From positions 1 to 64,000 of the forward strand of contig SVGZ01000008.1 of NCBI GenBank assembly GCA_015056045.1: a stretch of DNA of 64,000 nt. Direction: 5' to 3'. The stretch is from Clostridiales bacterium. Its GTDB lineage: Bacteria > Bacillota > Clostridia > Christensenellales > Christensenellaceae. Numbering within the stretch: position 1 is the first letter of the stretch; each line of letters opens with the position of its first letter. The notes under the pieces are model-generated. The model saw only the letters and a program-made list of their open reading frames with translations, did no database searches and was not told the DNA's origin. Shown here piece by piece: positions 52,996-61,764 of this stretch. Made by a program: the position numbers and the translations under genes.

Positions 52996-54120
52996 TTATT
53001 TGTTGTTGCGCATATTCATTTCACGGTAACGCCCCGGCGAAACGCCCGTATGGAGCTTGAATACCTTGGTGAAATAGCTCTGGCCATCGAAGCCGCAAAG
53101 CTTGGCAACATCCGAAAGGTTCAGCCACGGATCCATCAGGAAACCGAAGCTCTTTTCAACACGGACGCTGTTGACATAGGTGCAGAGCCTGCAGCCGAGG
53201 CTGTTATTGATAACGCGCGAAAGGTGCGATTTCGATAAGTGAACGAGATCGGCAATATCTTCGAGCGTGATCTTTTTGTAGTAATTTTCGTTGATGTATT
53301 CCTTGATGCGCTGGATCGTCTGGACATGATAGGTGTCCTTGGATTCTTCGAAGCAGGTTTCAAAATTATCGATCGTGCGGACCATGAGCCTGCGGATAGC
53401 CTGAATATCGGCAAGGATAGCGATATTGTTGAGGTAAGCATAGGTCAGCTCAAGGATCTTTCCTGCATCTGCACCGGCGTTTATGCATGCACGGCCTGCG
53501 AGGACGATAAGCTCGCTGATCCTTGTGCGGACCATTGCCGGGTCCTGATTATAGACCGTCATAATGTAGCCGATATAAGAATCGAGGAATTTCTTTGCTT
53601 CATCGGTATCGTGGGAGCTGATCAGGGAAAGAATTTTTTCTTCCTGTTTGATAAGGTAGGCAAAGCCCGGGTGTACCGTATCGGTACTGCTTTCGGTAAC
53701 GAGCGTCTTGCTGTGCGTTGCATCGACAAAAGCTGCCTTGATCATATCGGCAAGCATCGAGCGGATGGCTCTTCGCTGGTCACTCTTGGGCTGCTGTGCC
53801 TGTGCATAGCTCAGGATCGAATAGTAGCGTGTGTTGCTGCGCTGTTCGCTGATCGCCAGCGGGATCTGTGAGATCGGTGAAGCAAAAAATATCCTGTTTT
53901 CCTGGCAGCGGTAATCCGTCGGTTCATTTTTTGCAAATGCTGTGGCTGCTGCCTGTTTGTGGAATTCTTTGGGTTTGCATTCATTAGCCTTCGGACACAT
54001 AGAACAATATTCCGGCAGAGAGGAATCATCTATGTAACTGGCATCTAATATAATACTATTGGTTTGCGTCATAACGGAAAAAAGCTTCAGTCGCTGCGCA
54101 ATAGAAGATGTAATGTCCAT
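52996..54120 (-). CDS. PocR-sensor AraC-family transcriptional regulator
   Basis: A 374-residue activator. The N-terminal PocR domain carries clustered Cys residues (EYCSMCPKANECKP), a middle helical region follows, and the last about 100 residues are a double helix-turn-helix AraC domain (ITLEDIADLVHLSKSHLSRVINNSLG and the family end SYFTKVFKLHTGVSPGRYR). PocR domains sense small hydrocarbon derivatives such as 1,2-propanediol. The ATG at 54120 fits GGAG 10 nt upstream; a frame to 54198 reads through the promoter. No pdu, eut or other catabolic operon is in the window, so the target is unknown. Confidence 0.9.
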   Translation of the reverse strand: MDITSSIAQRLKLFSVMTQTNSIILDASYIDDSSLPEYCSMCPKANECKPKEFHKQAAATAFAKNEPTDYRCQENRIFFASPISQIPLAISEQRSNTRYYSILSYAQAQQPKSDQRRAIRSMLADMIKAAFVDATHSKTLVTESSTDTVHPGFAYLIKQEEKILSLISSHDTDEAKKFLDSYIGYIMTVYNQDPAMVRTRISELIVLAGRACINAGADAGKILELTYAYLNNIAILADIQAIRRLMVRTIDNFETCFEESKDTYHVQTIQRIKEYINENYYKKITLEDIADLVHLSKSHLSRVINNSLGCRLCTYVNSVRVEKSFGFLMDPWLNLSDVAKLCGFDGQSYFTKVFKLHTGVSPGRYREMNMRNNK

Positions 54121-54186
54121 TTTTTCAACGCTCCTCTCGTAGATTTTTTCTTGGAATAAAAAAGACCAAGAAAAACGAATACATAT

Positions 54187-54214
54187 ATAATAGCACAAAA
54201 ACGCACCAATGCAA
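54187..54214 (-). promoter_or_regulatory. Promoter of the PocR-AraC gene
   Basis: Minus-strand TTGCAT (54209-54214) and TATTAT (54187-54192), 16 nt apart. The leader contains a CTTGG/CCAAG hairpin. Confidence 0.55.
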
Positions 54215-54425
54215 GCAAAACTTTGTAATATTTAGTTAATAATTTTGTAGTAAAATGCCGAAAAATGCCGATTTAACGGGAAAAATTGAAGAATACCTTT
54301 TTTTGATTTGAAAAAATATTTTTAAGAAAATTATCTTTTTTTGGTTTTTTGAATACAAAAGACCGCAGGGAATGTGACAAATGCAAATTTTATAGGGTAG
54401 TAGAGAATTGATGGGAGGATATGGT
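54215..54425. other. A/T-rich intergenic region before the LysM gene
   Basis: About 210 bases, very A/T-rich, with several T-runs. No gene and no convincing promoter for the LysM gene is visible, although one must exist nearby. Confidence 0.4.
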
Positions 54426-54899
54426 ATGATAGAATACAGGATCAGAAGAGGCGATACATTGCCTAAGCTTTCCGCAAAATTCGGTGTTCCGGTCTGCATG
54501 ATCGTTCGGGCAAACGAAAAAGTTTTTCACGAAAAAGCTTTCAGGATCGGTACTTTATTAAGGATCCCCGAAATCGATTTTTGCAGCAGAACGGATAAAA
54601 ACGGCTGTTTGGCAAAAGAAAGCGACACGATCTATTCGCTTGCGGAAAGGCTCGGGACCTCGATGCACGCACTTATGCAGGAAAACGGCATGAGAGAGCC
54701 TTCGGAGCTCAGAGCAGGGATGTGGATCAGGTCTGCGAAAAAAACGGATGGCTTTGTGCACACCGTTCGGGCAGGCGAAAATCTTTTTACCCTTGCCGAA
54801 AAATACCATATGACGATACAGGAGATCATGGAAGAAAACCGCATCACGGGCGATGTTTACCCGGGGATGCAACTCCATATCCCAAAAAGGAAATCATGA
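54426..54899 (+). CDS. Protein with three LysM domains
   Basis: A 157-residue protein built of three LysM repeats (starting EYRIRRGDTLPKL at 3, CLAKESDTIYSL at about 60 and HTVRAGENLFTL at about 112). LysM domains bind peptidoglycan or chitin. There is no signal peptide, so it is either a cytoplasmic or spore-associated protein, like SafA-type spore morphogenesis proteins. GGAGG lies 7 nt upstream of the ATG at 54426. It overlaps the radical SAM gene by 4 nt, an unusual coupling. Confidence 0.85.
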   Translation: MIEYRIRRGDTLPKLSAKFGVPVCMIVRANEKVFHEKAFRIGTLLRIPEIDFCSRTDKNGCLAKESDTIYSLAERLGTSMHALMQENGMREPSELRAGMWIRSAKKTDGFVHTVRAGENLFTLAEKYHMTIQEIMEENRITGDVYPGMQLHIPKRKS

Positions 54900-56554
54900 A
54901 AATCTTGCTTCTTGGGCTAAATGCCCGCTATACGCATACAAACCTTGCCATACGCCGCTTAAAAGCAGCCGCAGGAGATTTGGCCGAAATCAAACTCCTT
55001 GAATGCAGCATCAATATGGATGCGGAGGAGATTCTGCAGAAGATAGAAAATGCCGATGCGGTCGGTTTTTCCTGTTATATCTGGAATGCTTCGCTGACTA
55101 AGGCATTATTGCCCATCCTCAAAGAAAAGGGTATGCGGCTCTTTATCGGTGGACCTGAAGCGGCGTTTTCACCGGAAGAATACCTGAAAACCTGCGAATG
55201 TGTCTTCTATGGCGAAGGCGAAAACGCATTCCCTGTCTATCTCAGGCATCTTTTGGGAGAAAAAGCGCTTTGCGAAGTACCTTCCATATATTATATGGAG
55301 GGAAATGGCATAAAAAAGACAAAACCCGCAGAACCCGTTGATATGGATATGTTTTCCGAATCCTATGCGCTTTCCGATGGCGAAACGAACCATCACCGTG
55401 TTGTCTATTATGAAAGTTCGAGGGGATGTCCTTTCCGCTGTGCCTATTGTTTATCCGGTGCGGAAAAAGGTCTGCGCTTCCGTTCGGCAAAAAAGACCAT
55501 CGAAGATATGCAGCTTTACGCAAAAATGGGCGTGAAGCATATCAAATTTGTGGACAGGACCTTTAATGCGGATAGAGAACGCGCAAAAGTGATCTGGCGT
55601 GCTGTTGCGGCAATGGACTGTGAATCCGAATTCCATTTTGAGATCGCGGCAGATTTGCTCGATGAAGAATCGGTCGAAATCATCAATTCTGCTCCGAAAA
55701 AGCGCATCCGGCTCGAGATCGGCGTGCAGTCTACCAATGAGAAAACGCTTCAGGCGATCGACAGACCCTGCGATATGGCAAAAATCGCCCGTATGACGAA
55801 GCTTTTATCCAAGGGAAATGCGACTGTGCACCTTGACCTCATTGCCGGCTTGCCCTATGAAGACAGAAACAGTTTCAAAAAATCTTTTGACGAGACTTTT
55901 GCTTTCGGCGGCAGCGAACTGCAGCTCGGTTTCTTAAAACTTCTCAGAGGCTCAACGCTCTATGCAAAAGCGGAGGCTTTCGGTATCGTTTGCAGTAAGG
56001 ATGCGCCCTATGAAGTCATCCGGACAAGCTGGGTCACGGAAGAAGACATCGAAGAAATGAAAAAAGTCGAATATGCTTTGGGAAGGCTCTATAACAGCGG
56101 CCTTTTCCGACAGACGACAAGGCTCATGGCAAAACATTTCCATAGCTGCTATGAGGCACTTTTGGCTTTCGATGCCTTTGCAGGCGATCTGCACAAGCTT
56201 GGCGAAAAGGCGATGGCAGAGGCGCTTTATGCCTTTGGAAAAGCGGAAAATATTCCCTTTATGCGTGATATCCTGCGCTATGACATGATCAAAAAAGAAA
56301 AAAGGGGCTATTTGCCCGATGTTTTGGAAGATGGCGCAGCCCCTGAAAAGAAAAAATATTATGCGGAAAATCCGGATATCCCGGGTCTGAAAAAAGGCAA
56401 ACGGGCATGGCATTATTCACGCCTTGAAAAATTTGGCCTTGATGTGCGGCTTTTTGCGGAAACGGGCGAAATCCTGGGAAAAGAGCATTATCTTTTCTTC
56501 GATTATATCAATGATGATATTTTTGAAGTGAAAAATATGCTACAATATATGTAA
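54896..56554 (+). CDS. B12-binding-domain radical SAM protein, DUF4080 type
   Basis: A 552-residue enzyme. The N-terminal cobalamin-binding-like domain (MKILLLGLNARYTHTNLAIRRLK, IGGPEAAFSPEEYL, EGENAFPVY) is followed by the radical SAM centre CPFRCAYC and a TIM barrel (RLEIGVQSTNEKTL, HLDLIAGLPYED), then a DUF4080 domain (MAKHF...). It uses SAM and [4Fe-4S], perhaps with cobalamin; the substrate is unknown. The ATG at 54896 sits in the overlap with the LysM gene (ATGA). Confidence 0.88.
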   Translation: MKILLLGLNARYTHTNLAIRRLKAAAGDLAEIKLLECSINMDAEEILQKIENADAVGFSCYIWNASLTKALLPILKEKGMRLFIGGPEAAFSPEEYLKTCECVFYGEGENAFPVYLRHLLGEKALCEVPSIYYMEGNGIKKTKPAEPVDMDMFSESYALSDGETNHHRVVYYESSRGCPFRCAYCLSGAEKGLRFRSAKKTIEDMQLYAKMGVKHIKFVDRTFNADRERAKVIWRAVAAMDCESEFHFEIAADLLDEESVEIINSAPKKRIRLEIGVQSTNEKTLQAIDRPCDMAKIARMTKLLSKGNATVHLDLIAGLPYEDRNSFKKSFDETFAFGGSELQLGFLKLLRGSTLYAKAEAFGIVCSKDAPYEVIRTSWVTEEDIEEMKKVEYALGRLYNSGLFRQTTRLMAKHFHSCYEALLAFDAFAGDLHKLGEKAMAEALYAFGKAENIPFMRDILRYDMIKKEKRGYLPDVLEDGAAPEKKKYYAENPDIPGLKKGKRAWHYSRLEKFGLDVRLFAETGEILGKEHYLFFDYINDDIFEVKNMLQYM

Positions 56555-56588
56555 GAAACGGCGAAAAACAATTGACAGAGGAAAGACG

Positions 56589-57299
56589 ATGAAACTGATC
56601 TTTATACGCCACGCAGAACCCGATTACAGTATCGACTCCTTAACGCCAAGAGGCTGGGAAGAAGCGGACTTTCTGGCAGACCGTGTGGAAAAAATACCTG
56701 CCGATGCTTATTACTGCTCGCCTTTGGGCAGGGCAAAAGACACCGCCAAAGAGAGTATGCGCAGGCTCGGGAAGGAATACACCGTGCTGGAATGGCTGCG
56801 TGAATTTCCGGCGCAGGTCATCGACCAATATACGGGAAAAAGACGCAACCCATGGGATTTTTACCCGAACGACTGGACGCATGAAGATGCCTATTACGGC
56901 AGCGAAACATGGTATACGACCGAACTCATGCGCGAAGGCAATGTAGAAGCGGCTTTCCGCAATATTGCAGACGGGCTCGACAGTCTTCTCCTTGAAAACG
57001 GTTATCGCCGTGAAGGCAGGCTTTACCGTGTTGAAAAAGGCAACACAAAAACTTTGGTATTCTTCTGTCATATGGCGATGCAGATGGCTGCCGTTGCACA
57101 CCTGACGGGTCTCCCGGCACTGCCGATATGGCAAGGCTTTTTCGTCGCACCGACGGGGATCACCATGCTCGAAACAGAGGAAAGACAGGAAGGCTATGCT
57201 TCCTTCCGCTGCAGAATGATGGGCGATATTTCCCATTTATACGCAAAAAATGAAGCCGTTTCCCGTTCGGGCTTCTTTAACGAGATTTTTGAAAAATAA
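56589..57299 (+). CDS. Histidine phosphatase family protein
   Basis: A 236-residue phosphoglycerate-mutase-like phosphatase. The catalytic RHA motif is RHAEPDYS, with the Arg/His partner in SPLGRAKDT and the second His in FFCHMAMQ. It likely removes phosphate from small molecules. The end ISHLYAKNEA is unusual in length. It lies 34 nt after the radical SAM gene and likely shares its transcript. Confidence 0.88.
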   Translation: MKLIFIRHAEPDYSIDSLTPRGWEEADFLADRVEKIPADAYYCSPLGRAKDTAKESMRRLGKEYTVLEWLREFPAQVIDQYTGKRRNPWDFYPNDWTHEDAYYGSETWYTTELMREGNVEAAFRNIADGLDSLLLENGYRREGRLYRVEKGNTKTLVFFCHMAMQMAAVAHLTGLPALPIWQGFFVAPTGITMLETEERQEGYASFRCRMMGDISHLYAKNEAVSRSGFFNEIFEK

Positions 57300-57323
57300 G
57301 ATAAAAATAAAGAGGAAAAAACA

Positions 57324-58724
57324 ATGATCAAACAGCTCATTTCGGATTATGTCGATCAGCACTTGGAGGAAGTCGTTGCAGATACTTCCCGACTGATCAG
57401 GATAGACAGCAGCAATGCACCGGCACTCCCGGGGAAACCCTTTGGCGAAGGTGCTGCAAAAGCGCTTGAAGAGGCACTTGCCATCATCGAAAGCTATGGT
57501 TTTAAGACAACAAATTACGATAATTATGTCATCACCGCAGACATGAACGAAGAGGAAAAAGCACTCGATATTTTGGCGCATTTGGACGTCGTTCCCGCAG
57601 GCGAAGGATGGACCGTTACAGAACCTTTCGAACCGATCGTCATCGACGGCAAGCTTTTCGGCCGTGGTTCGATCGATGATAAGGGACCTGCCATGGCTGC
57701 ACTTCTGGCAATGCGTGCCGTTCGCGACCTGAAGCTTCCCATTACGAAAAACGTCCGCCTGATCCTTGGTGCAAACGAAGAATGCGGCAGCGAAGACATC
57801 GCTTATTATTTTAAGAAAGAGCCTTTCGCACCGATGACATTCTCTCCCGATGCGGATTTCCCGCTGATCAACATTGAAAAAGGCAGCCTCGGCGGCAGAT
57901 TTACCGGAAAATACTTAGAAAACAGAGCGATCCCGATGCTGAAGGCTTTCCACGGTGGTCATACATCGAATGTTGTTCCGAATAAGGCATATGCTGTTGT
58001 TTGCGGAATGCCCGTGGATGAGCTCGCAAAAGCAGAAGCAAGAGCAAAAGAGCTTGGCGTACAGATCAGCTTTGAAGGTGAAGAGGAAGTGACGATCCGT
58101 GTTGAAGGCGTTTCCGCACACGCTTCTTTGCCCGAAAAAGGCAACAATGCCGTTACCGCACTCATCGACGTCTTATCGCAGATGACTTTTGCAGATGGCG
58201 GTGCAATGGCACTTATCCGTGAACTCGGAAAAATCTTCCCGCATGGCGATACCTGCGGAGAAGCTGCTGGCGTCAAGATGAGCGATGAACTCTCCGGCGC
58301 ACTCACGATGACGCTCGATATTTTAGATGTTGAAAACGGCAGCCTGCGCGGTGTCTTTGACAGCAGAGCACCGATCTGTGCAACCGAAGAAAACCTCTAT
58401 CTCGTCATGAAAAACAGGCTCGAAGCAGCAAATCTCTATTTCGATGCAGATGTTAAGATGAATCCGCCGCATTATGCAGACGGCAACAGCGAATTTGTCA
58501 GAACACTGCTTGCCTGCTATGAAACATACAGCGGCAAAAAAGGCGAAGCAAAGGCGATCGGCGGCGGCACATACGTTCACCATATTGAAAACGGCGTTGC
58601 TTTCGGCTGCGAAGTCGAAGGGATCGATAATCATCTCCACGGTGCAGATGAATTCATCGGCCTCGATGTTCTGGCGATGAGTGCAAAGATCTTTGCGCTT
58701 TCGATCGCTGAACTGTGCAAATGA
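57324..58724 (+). CDS. pepV: M20-family dipeptidase, PepV-like
   Basis: A 466-residue metallopeptidase. Zinc ligands are in DILAHLDVVPAG (His), FGRGSIDDKGP (bridging Asp), GANEECGSED (catalytic Glu and metal Glu), and GGGTYVHHIENGVAFG. The lid domain (HTSNVVPNKA) matches PepV of lactic acid bacteria. It splits dipeptides in the cytoplasm. AGAGGAAAA lies before the ATG. It follows the phosphatase gene by 24 nt. Confidence 0.92.
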   Translation: MIKQLISDYVDQHLEEVVADTSRLIRIDSSNAPALPGKPFGEGAAKALEEALAIIESYGFKTTNYDNYVITADMNEEEKALDILAHLDVVPAGEGWTVTEPFEPIVIDGKLFGRGSIDDKGPAMAALLAMRAVRDLKLPITKNVRLILGANEECGSEDIAYYFKKEPFAPMTFSPDADFPLINIEKGSLGGRFTGKYLENRAIPMLKAFHGGHTSNVVPNKAYAVVCGMPVDELAKAEARAKELGVQISFEGEEEVTIRVEGVSAHASLPEKGNNAVTALIDVLSQMTFADGGAMALIRELGKIFPHGDTCGEAAGVKMSDELSGALTMTLDILDVENGSLRGVFDSRAPICATEENLYLVMKNRLEAANLYFDADVKMNPPHYADGNSEFVRTLLACYETYSGKKGEAKAIGGGTYVHHIENGVAFGCEVEGIDNHLHGADEFIGLDVLAMSAKIFALSIAELCK

Positions 58725-58832
58725 TATTTAACGCAAATAATATTTGCTGCAAATAAAAAAATAAATTGATACTGTCGCCCGACATTTTTCTTTCCATGAG
58801 CCTGTTATTCTTGAGGAAAAAAGGAGCAGGCG

Positions 58833-59195
58833 ATGAAAAAACAGGATTGGGAAATGGAACGGCAGAGCTATGAAAAGACGATCCGCGAGCAGAAAGAACG
58901 CATTTTTGCCTTGCGGGAAAAGCTCGAAGCGCAGGAGATCCTTGCCGAAAAATATCTGCACAAGCAGAAAGCAGTAGGCGAGGCGATCCTTTCCGCAGAA
59001 AAAATGGCGGAGGATATTATAAAAGAAGCGCGCGCAAAGGCAGATGCGATCATTCTTCGCGCAGAGCTTGCCGCAGGAAAACGGAACAGCGAGATCGCTG
59101 CATACAGAGCGGAGCTTGCGGAAATCGGGAATACCTGCAGGAAAGTCCTGGCGGAGCTTGAGAGCGGCAGTATCAAAACCAAAAAAAGCGCATAA
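58833..59195 (+). CDS. Coiled-coil protein, unknown function
   Basis: A 120-residue, mostly helical protein. Residues 6-90 form a coiled coil with heptads (MERQSYEKTIREQKERIFALREKLEAQ, cut here at its clear repeat edge), followed by an Ala-rich helix with AEKMAEDIIKEARAKADAIIL similar to the tails of DivIVA/GpsB-like proteins. No lipid- or membrane-binding N-terminus is seen. AAGGAGC lies 7 nt upstream. Perhaps a small scaffold; a direct DivIVA link is not supported. Confidence 0.65.
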   Translation: MKKQDWEMERQSYEKTIREQKERIFALREKLEAQEILAEKYLHKQKAVGEAILSAEKMAEDIIKEARAKADAIILRAELAAGKRNSEIAAYRAELAEIGNTCRKVLAELESGSIKTKKSA

Positions 59196-59198
59196 AAA

Positions 59199-59232
59199 GA
59201 CCCGGTATCACATGAAAAAGTGGTATCGGGTC
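59199..59232. terminator. Bidirectional intrinsic terminator
   Basis: A 13-bp stem (59199-59211 with 59220-59232, two G-U pairs) between the convergent coiled-coil (+) and HxlR (-) genes. T-rich tails lie on each side. Confidence 0.85.
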
Positions 59233-59238
59233 ATTTCT

Positions 59239-59640
59239 TTATTTTGTTTTGATCGCATGGCAGCGGCAATCCATCGTGCCGGCATCGCTGCAGATCTCTT
59301 CGGGCTTGATATTAAGATGCGTGGAAAGGTATTTCATGCCGAATTGCCCCAAAGTATCGAGAACGGGCAGAAGCTCTTTGCCGGTTTCGGTCAGTTCGTA
59401 TTCCACTCTTGGTGGAACTTCCGGATAGATCGTTCGTTTGATGAGGTCATCGTTTTCGAGCTTGCGGAGCTGTTTGGTGAGCGTTGCCTGCGTTAAGGTC
59501 GGCATATAGCGCATGAGCTCCGAAAAGCGCAGAGCACCCCTGCGCAGATAACAGAGAATGAGCAGAGTCCATTTCCCCGAAAGGAGGCGCTGCATTGTCA
59601 TATAAGGGCAGTTGATCGTGGTATCCTGCAGATTTTCCAT
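59239..59640 (-). CDS. HxlR-family transcriptional regulator
   Basis: A 133-residue winged-helix regulator (QRLLSGKWTLLILCYL, RFSELMRYMPTLTQATLTKQLRKLE, wing TIYPEVPPRVEYELT). A Cys at residue 11 (INCPY) is the place where YodB/HypR-type members sense thiol stress by oxidation, and CRC residues occur near the end. A palindrome AGTATATA-AA-TATATACT in its leader (59653-59670) fits an autoregulatory site. It is divergent from potABCD. Confidence 0.9.
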   Translation of the reverse strand: MENLQDTTINCPYMTMQRLLSGKWTLLILCYLRRGALRFSELMRYMPTLTQATLTKQLRKLENDDLIKRTIYPEVPPRVEYELTETGKELLPVLDTLGQFGMKYLSTHLNIKPEEICSDAGTMDCRCHAIKTK

Positions 59641-59652
59641 GGTATCTCCTAT

Positions 59653-59738
59653 AGTATATAAATATATACTGACGATAGAAAAAAATTGTACTTGTGCATT
59701 TGTTACTTTGGATATAAAATATATCCTATAAATTTATA
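59653..59738. promoter_or_regulatory. Palindromic operator-like sites between hxlR and potA
   Basis: Three palindromes: AGTATATA-AA-TATATACT (59653-59670), GGATATA-AAA-TATATCC (59710-59726) and TATAAATTTATA (59727-59738). The middle one overlaps the -10 of a plausible potA promoter (TTGTGC at 59692-59697, 17 nt, TAAAAT at 59715-59720). Confidence 0.55.
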
Positions 59739-59815
59739 TTATCACAAAAGAACTCAACAAGGCAAGCACATCGGTTTTCCTATGCGCAAAACCTTATCGG
59801 AGAAAGGTGAAAAAT

Positions 59816-60898
59816 ATGCAGCAGGAAAGCATTTTAAAGCTGGAAAATATAAGAAAAAGCTTCGGGGATAACATCGTTCTTGACGGGATCGACCTCGACG
59901 TCAAAAAAGGGGAATTCATTACGCTGCTCGGTTCTTCGGGCTGCGGAAAAACGACAACGCTTCGCATCATCGGCGGTCTTGAAACGGCAGATTCGGGGAA
60001 AGTCCTCCTCGAAGGCGAAGATGTTTCCGGGCTTGAACCGAACAAACGCGACGTCAATACCGTCTTTCAGAACTATGCGCTTTTTCCGCATATGAATGTG
60101 GAAGCAAACGTCGGCTACAGCATGAAGATCCGCAAACGCAAAAAATCGGATATCGCAGAAGCTGTCAAAAAAGCACTCGCTATGGTGCAGCTTGAAGGTT
60201 TTGAAAACCGTATGCCGAACGAACTTTCAGGCGGTCAGAGGCAGCGTATTGCCATTGCAAGGGCGATCGTCAACGAACCGAAAGTATTACTTCTGGATGA
60301 ACCTCTGGGCGCACTCGATTTACAGCTCAGAAGACAGATGCAGATCGAATTAAAGCGCCTGCAGAAGAGCCTCGGCATCACTTTTATTTACATCACGCAC
60401 GATCAGGAAGAAGCGCTCAATATGTCTGACCGCATTGCCGTCATGAGAAACGGCGTCTTTGAACAGATCGGCACACCGGCAGAAATTTACGACAGACCGA
60501 AAACAAGCTATGTTGCGCAGTTTGTCGGCTCCGCCAATATCGTCCGCGGCATTGCAAAATCGGTCGGCGAAGTTGTCAGCTTTTCCAATGCAGACGGCTC
60601 GGGTCAGGTCCTTTCGAGAGGCGCTGATATTAAAGAAGAAATGCCCGTTACCGTTGCGATAAGAAGCGAACAGATCGAAATTACCAAACGCGGTGAAAGC
60701 GAAGTCGGTTTTGCCGCAGTTGTTAAGGAAAAGAGCTTTGCAGGCGGCATGCTCCGCATTGCGCTGACGCTTTCCGATGGGCAGGAGATCATCGCAAGCA
60801 GACACGGCATCAATGTTTCCTGGGTTCCCGGTGATGAAGTCACCGTCACATGGGATGCGGATAAGGCCGTTCTTGTAGACCTGGAGGCAGAGGCATGA
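59816..60898 (+). CDS. potA: Spermidine/putrescine ABC transporter ATPase
   Basis: A 360-residue importer ATPase. Walker A GSSGCGKTT, signature LSGGQRQRIA, Walker B VLLLDEPLGALD and switch His ITHDQEE are present, with a C-terminal TOBE domain (about 280-355). The ATG at 59816 follows AAAGG by 8 nt; a GTG at 59807 is less likely. It powers PotBC for polyamine uptake. It overlaps potB by 4 nt. Confidence 0.93.
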   Translation: MQQESILKLENIRKSFGDNIVLDGIDLDVKKGEFITLLGSSGCGKTTTLRIIGGLETADSGKVLLEGEDVSGLEPNKRDVNTVFQNYALFPHMNVEANVGYSMKIRKRKKSDIAEAVKKALAMVQLEGFENRMPNELSGGQRQRIAIARAIVNEPKVLLLDEPLGALDLQLRRQMQIELKRLQKSLGITFIYITHDQEEALNMSDRIAVMRNGVFEQIGTPAEIYDRPKTSYVAQFVGSANIVRGIAKSVGEVVSFSNADGSGQVLSRGADIKEEMPVTVAIRSEQIEITKRGESEVGFAAVVKEKSFAGGMLRIALTLSDGQEIIASRHGINVSWVPGDEVTVTWDADKAVLVDLEAEA

Positions 60899-61764
60899 AA
60901 AAAGACAAGAAGCCGGACATGAATCGTTCCTATAAATGGTTTGTCCTGCCGATCTACGCCTTTACATTCTTCTTTGTTCTGGGGCCATTGATCTATATGC
61001 TGATCCTGAGCTTCCTCATGAGGGATGAAGTATGGGGCGTAACGAGCACCTTTACCTTCAAAAATTACCTCGATATTTTTGAGCCCGTCTATCTTTCGAC
61101 CTTTGTCGAATCGCTGAAACTGGCGCTGATTTCCACCGTTCTTGTTGCGGTGATCGGCTATCTTTTCGGCTATTTTATGGCAAAGCTTTCCGCAAAATGG
61201 AAAAAGATCATGATGATGCTGATCATGATCCCGTTCTGGACAAGCTCACTCATCCGTCTGTATGGCTGGATCATTATCTTCCGCGCAAACGGCACGCTCG
61301 ATACGATTCTAATGTCGCTCGGGCTGACAGCGGAACCTCTGAAACTGCTCTATACTTATCCGGCGGTCGTCGTCGGTATGATCTATGCGCTCGTTCCTTT
61401 CATGATCCTTTCGGTCTATTCGAGCGTCGAAAAAATGGACTGGAGCCTTGTTGAAGCGGCAAGAGATCTGGGCGCTTCTTCGATGAAGGCTTTCTGGACG
61501 GTTACGTTCAAGCTGACGTTGCCCGGTCTTTTAACGGGTATCATCCTGACATTCGTTCCTTCGATGGGTCTGTTCTTCATTGCCGATATTTTAGGCGGCA
61601 ATAAGGTCGTACTCGTCGGCAATCTGATTCAGGAACAGCTGATGAAAGTCCATAACTGGCCCTTTGCAGCGGCACTTTCCGTGGCACTTCTGCTCATCAT
61701 GACGGTGATGATCTTCGTTTACCGCAAGATCACCAAGTCCAAAGATCTGGAGGCGACCTTATGA
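60895..61764 (+). CDS. potB: Spermidine/putrescine ABC transporter permease PotB
   Basis: A 289-residue permease with six helices and the EAA motif (VEAARDLGASSMKAFWTVTFKLTLPG). It forms the channel with PotC. The short overlaps (4 nt) on both sides indicate tight coupling in the operon. Confidence 0.92.
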   Translation: MKKDKKPDMNRSYKWFVLPIYAFTFFFVLGPLIYMLILSFLMRDEVWGVTSTFTFKNYLDIFEPVYLSTFVESLKLALISTVLVAVIGYLFGYFMAKLSAKWKKIMMMLIMIPFWTSSLIRLYGWIIIFRANGTLDTILMSLGLTAEPLKLLYTYPAVVVGMIYALVPFMILSVYSSVEKMDWSLVEAARDLGASSMKAFWTVTFKLTLPGLLTGIILTFVPSMGLFFIADILGGNKVVLVGNLIQEQLMKVHNWPFAAALSVALLLIMTVMIFVYRKITKSKDLEATL

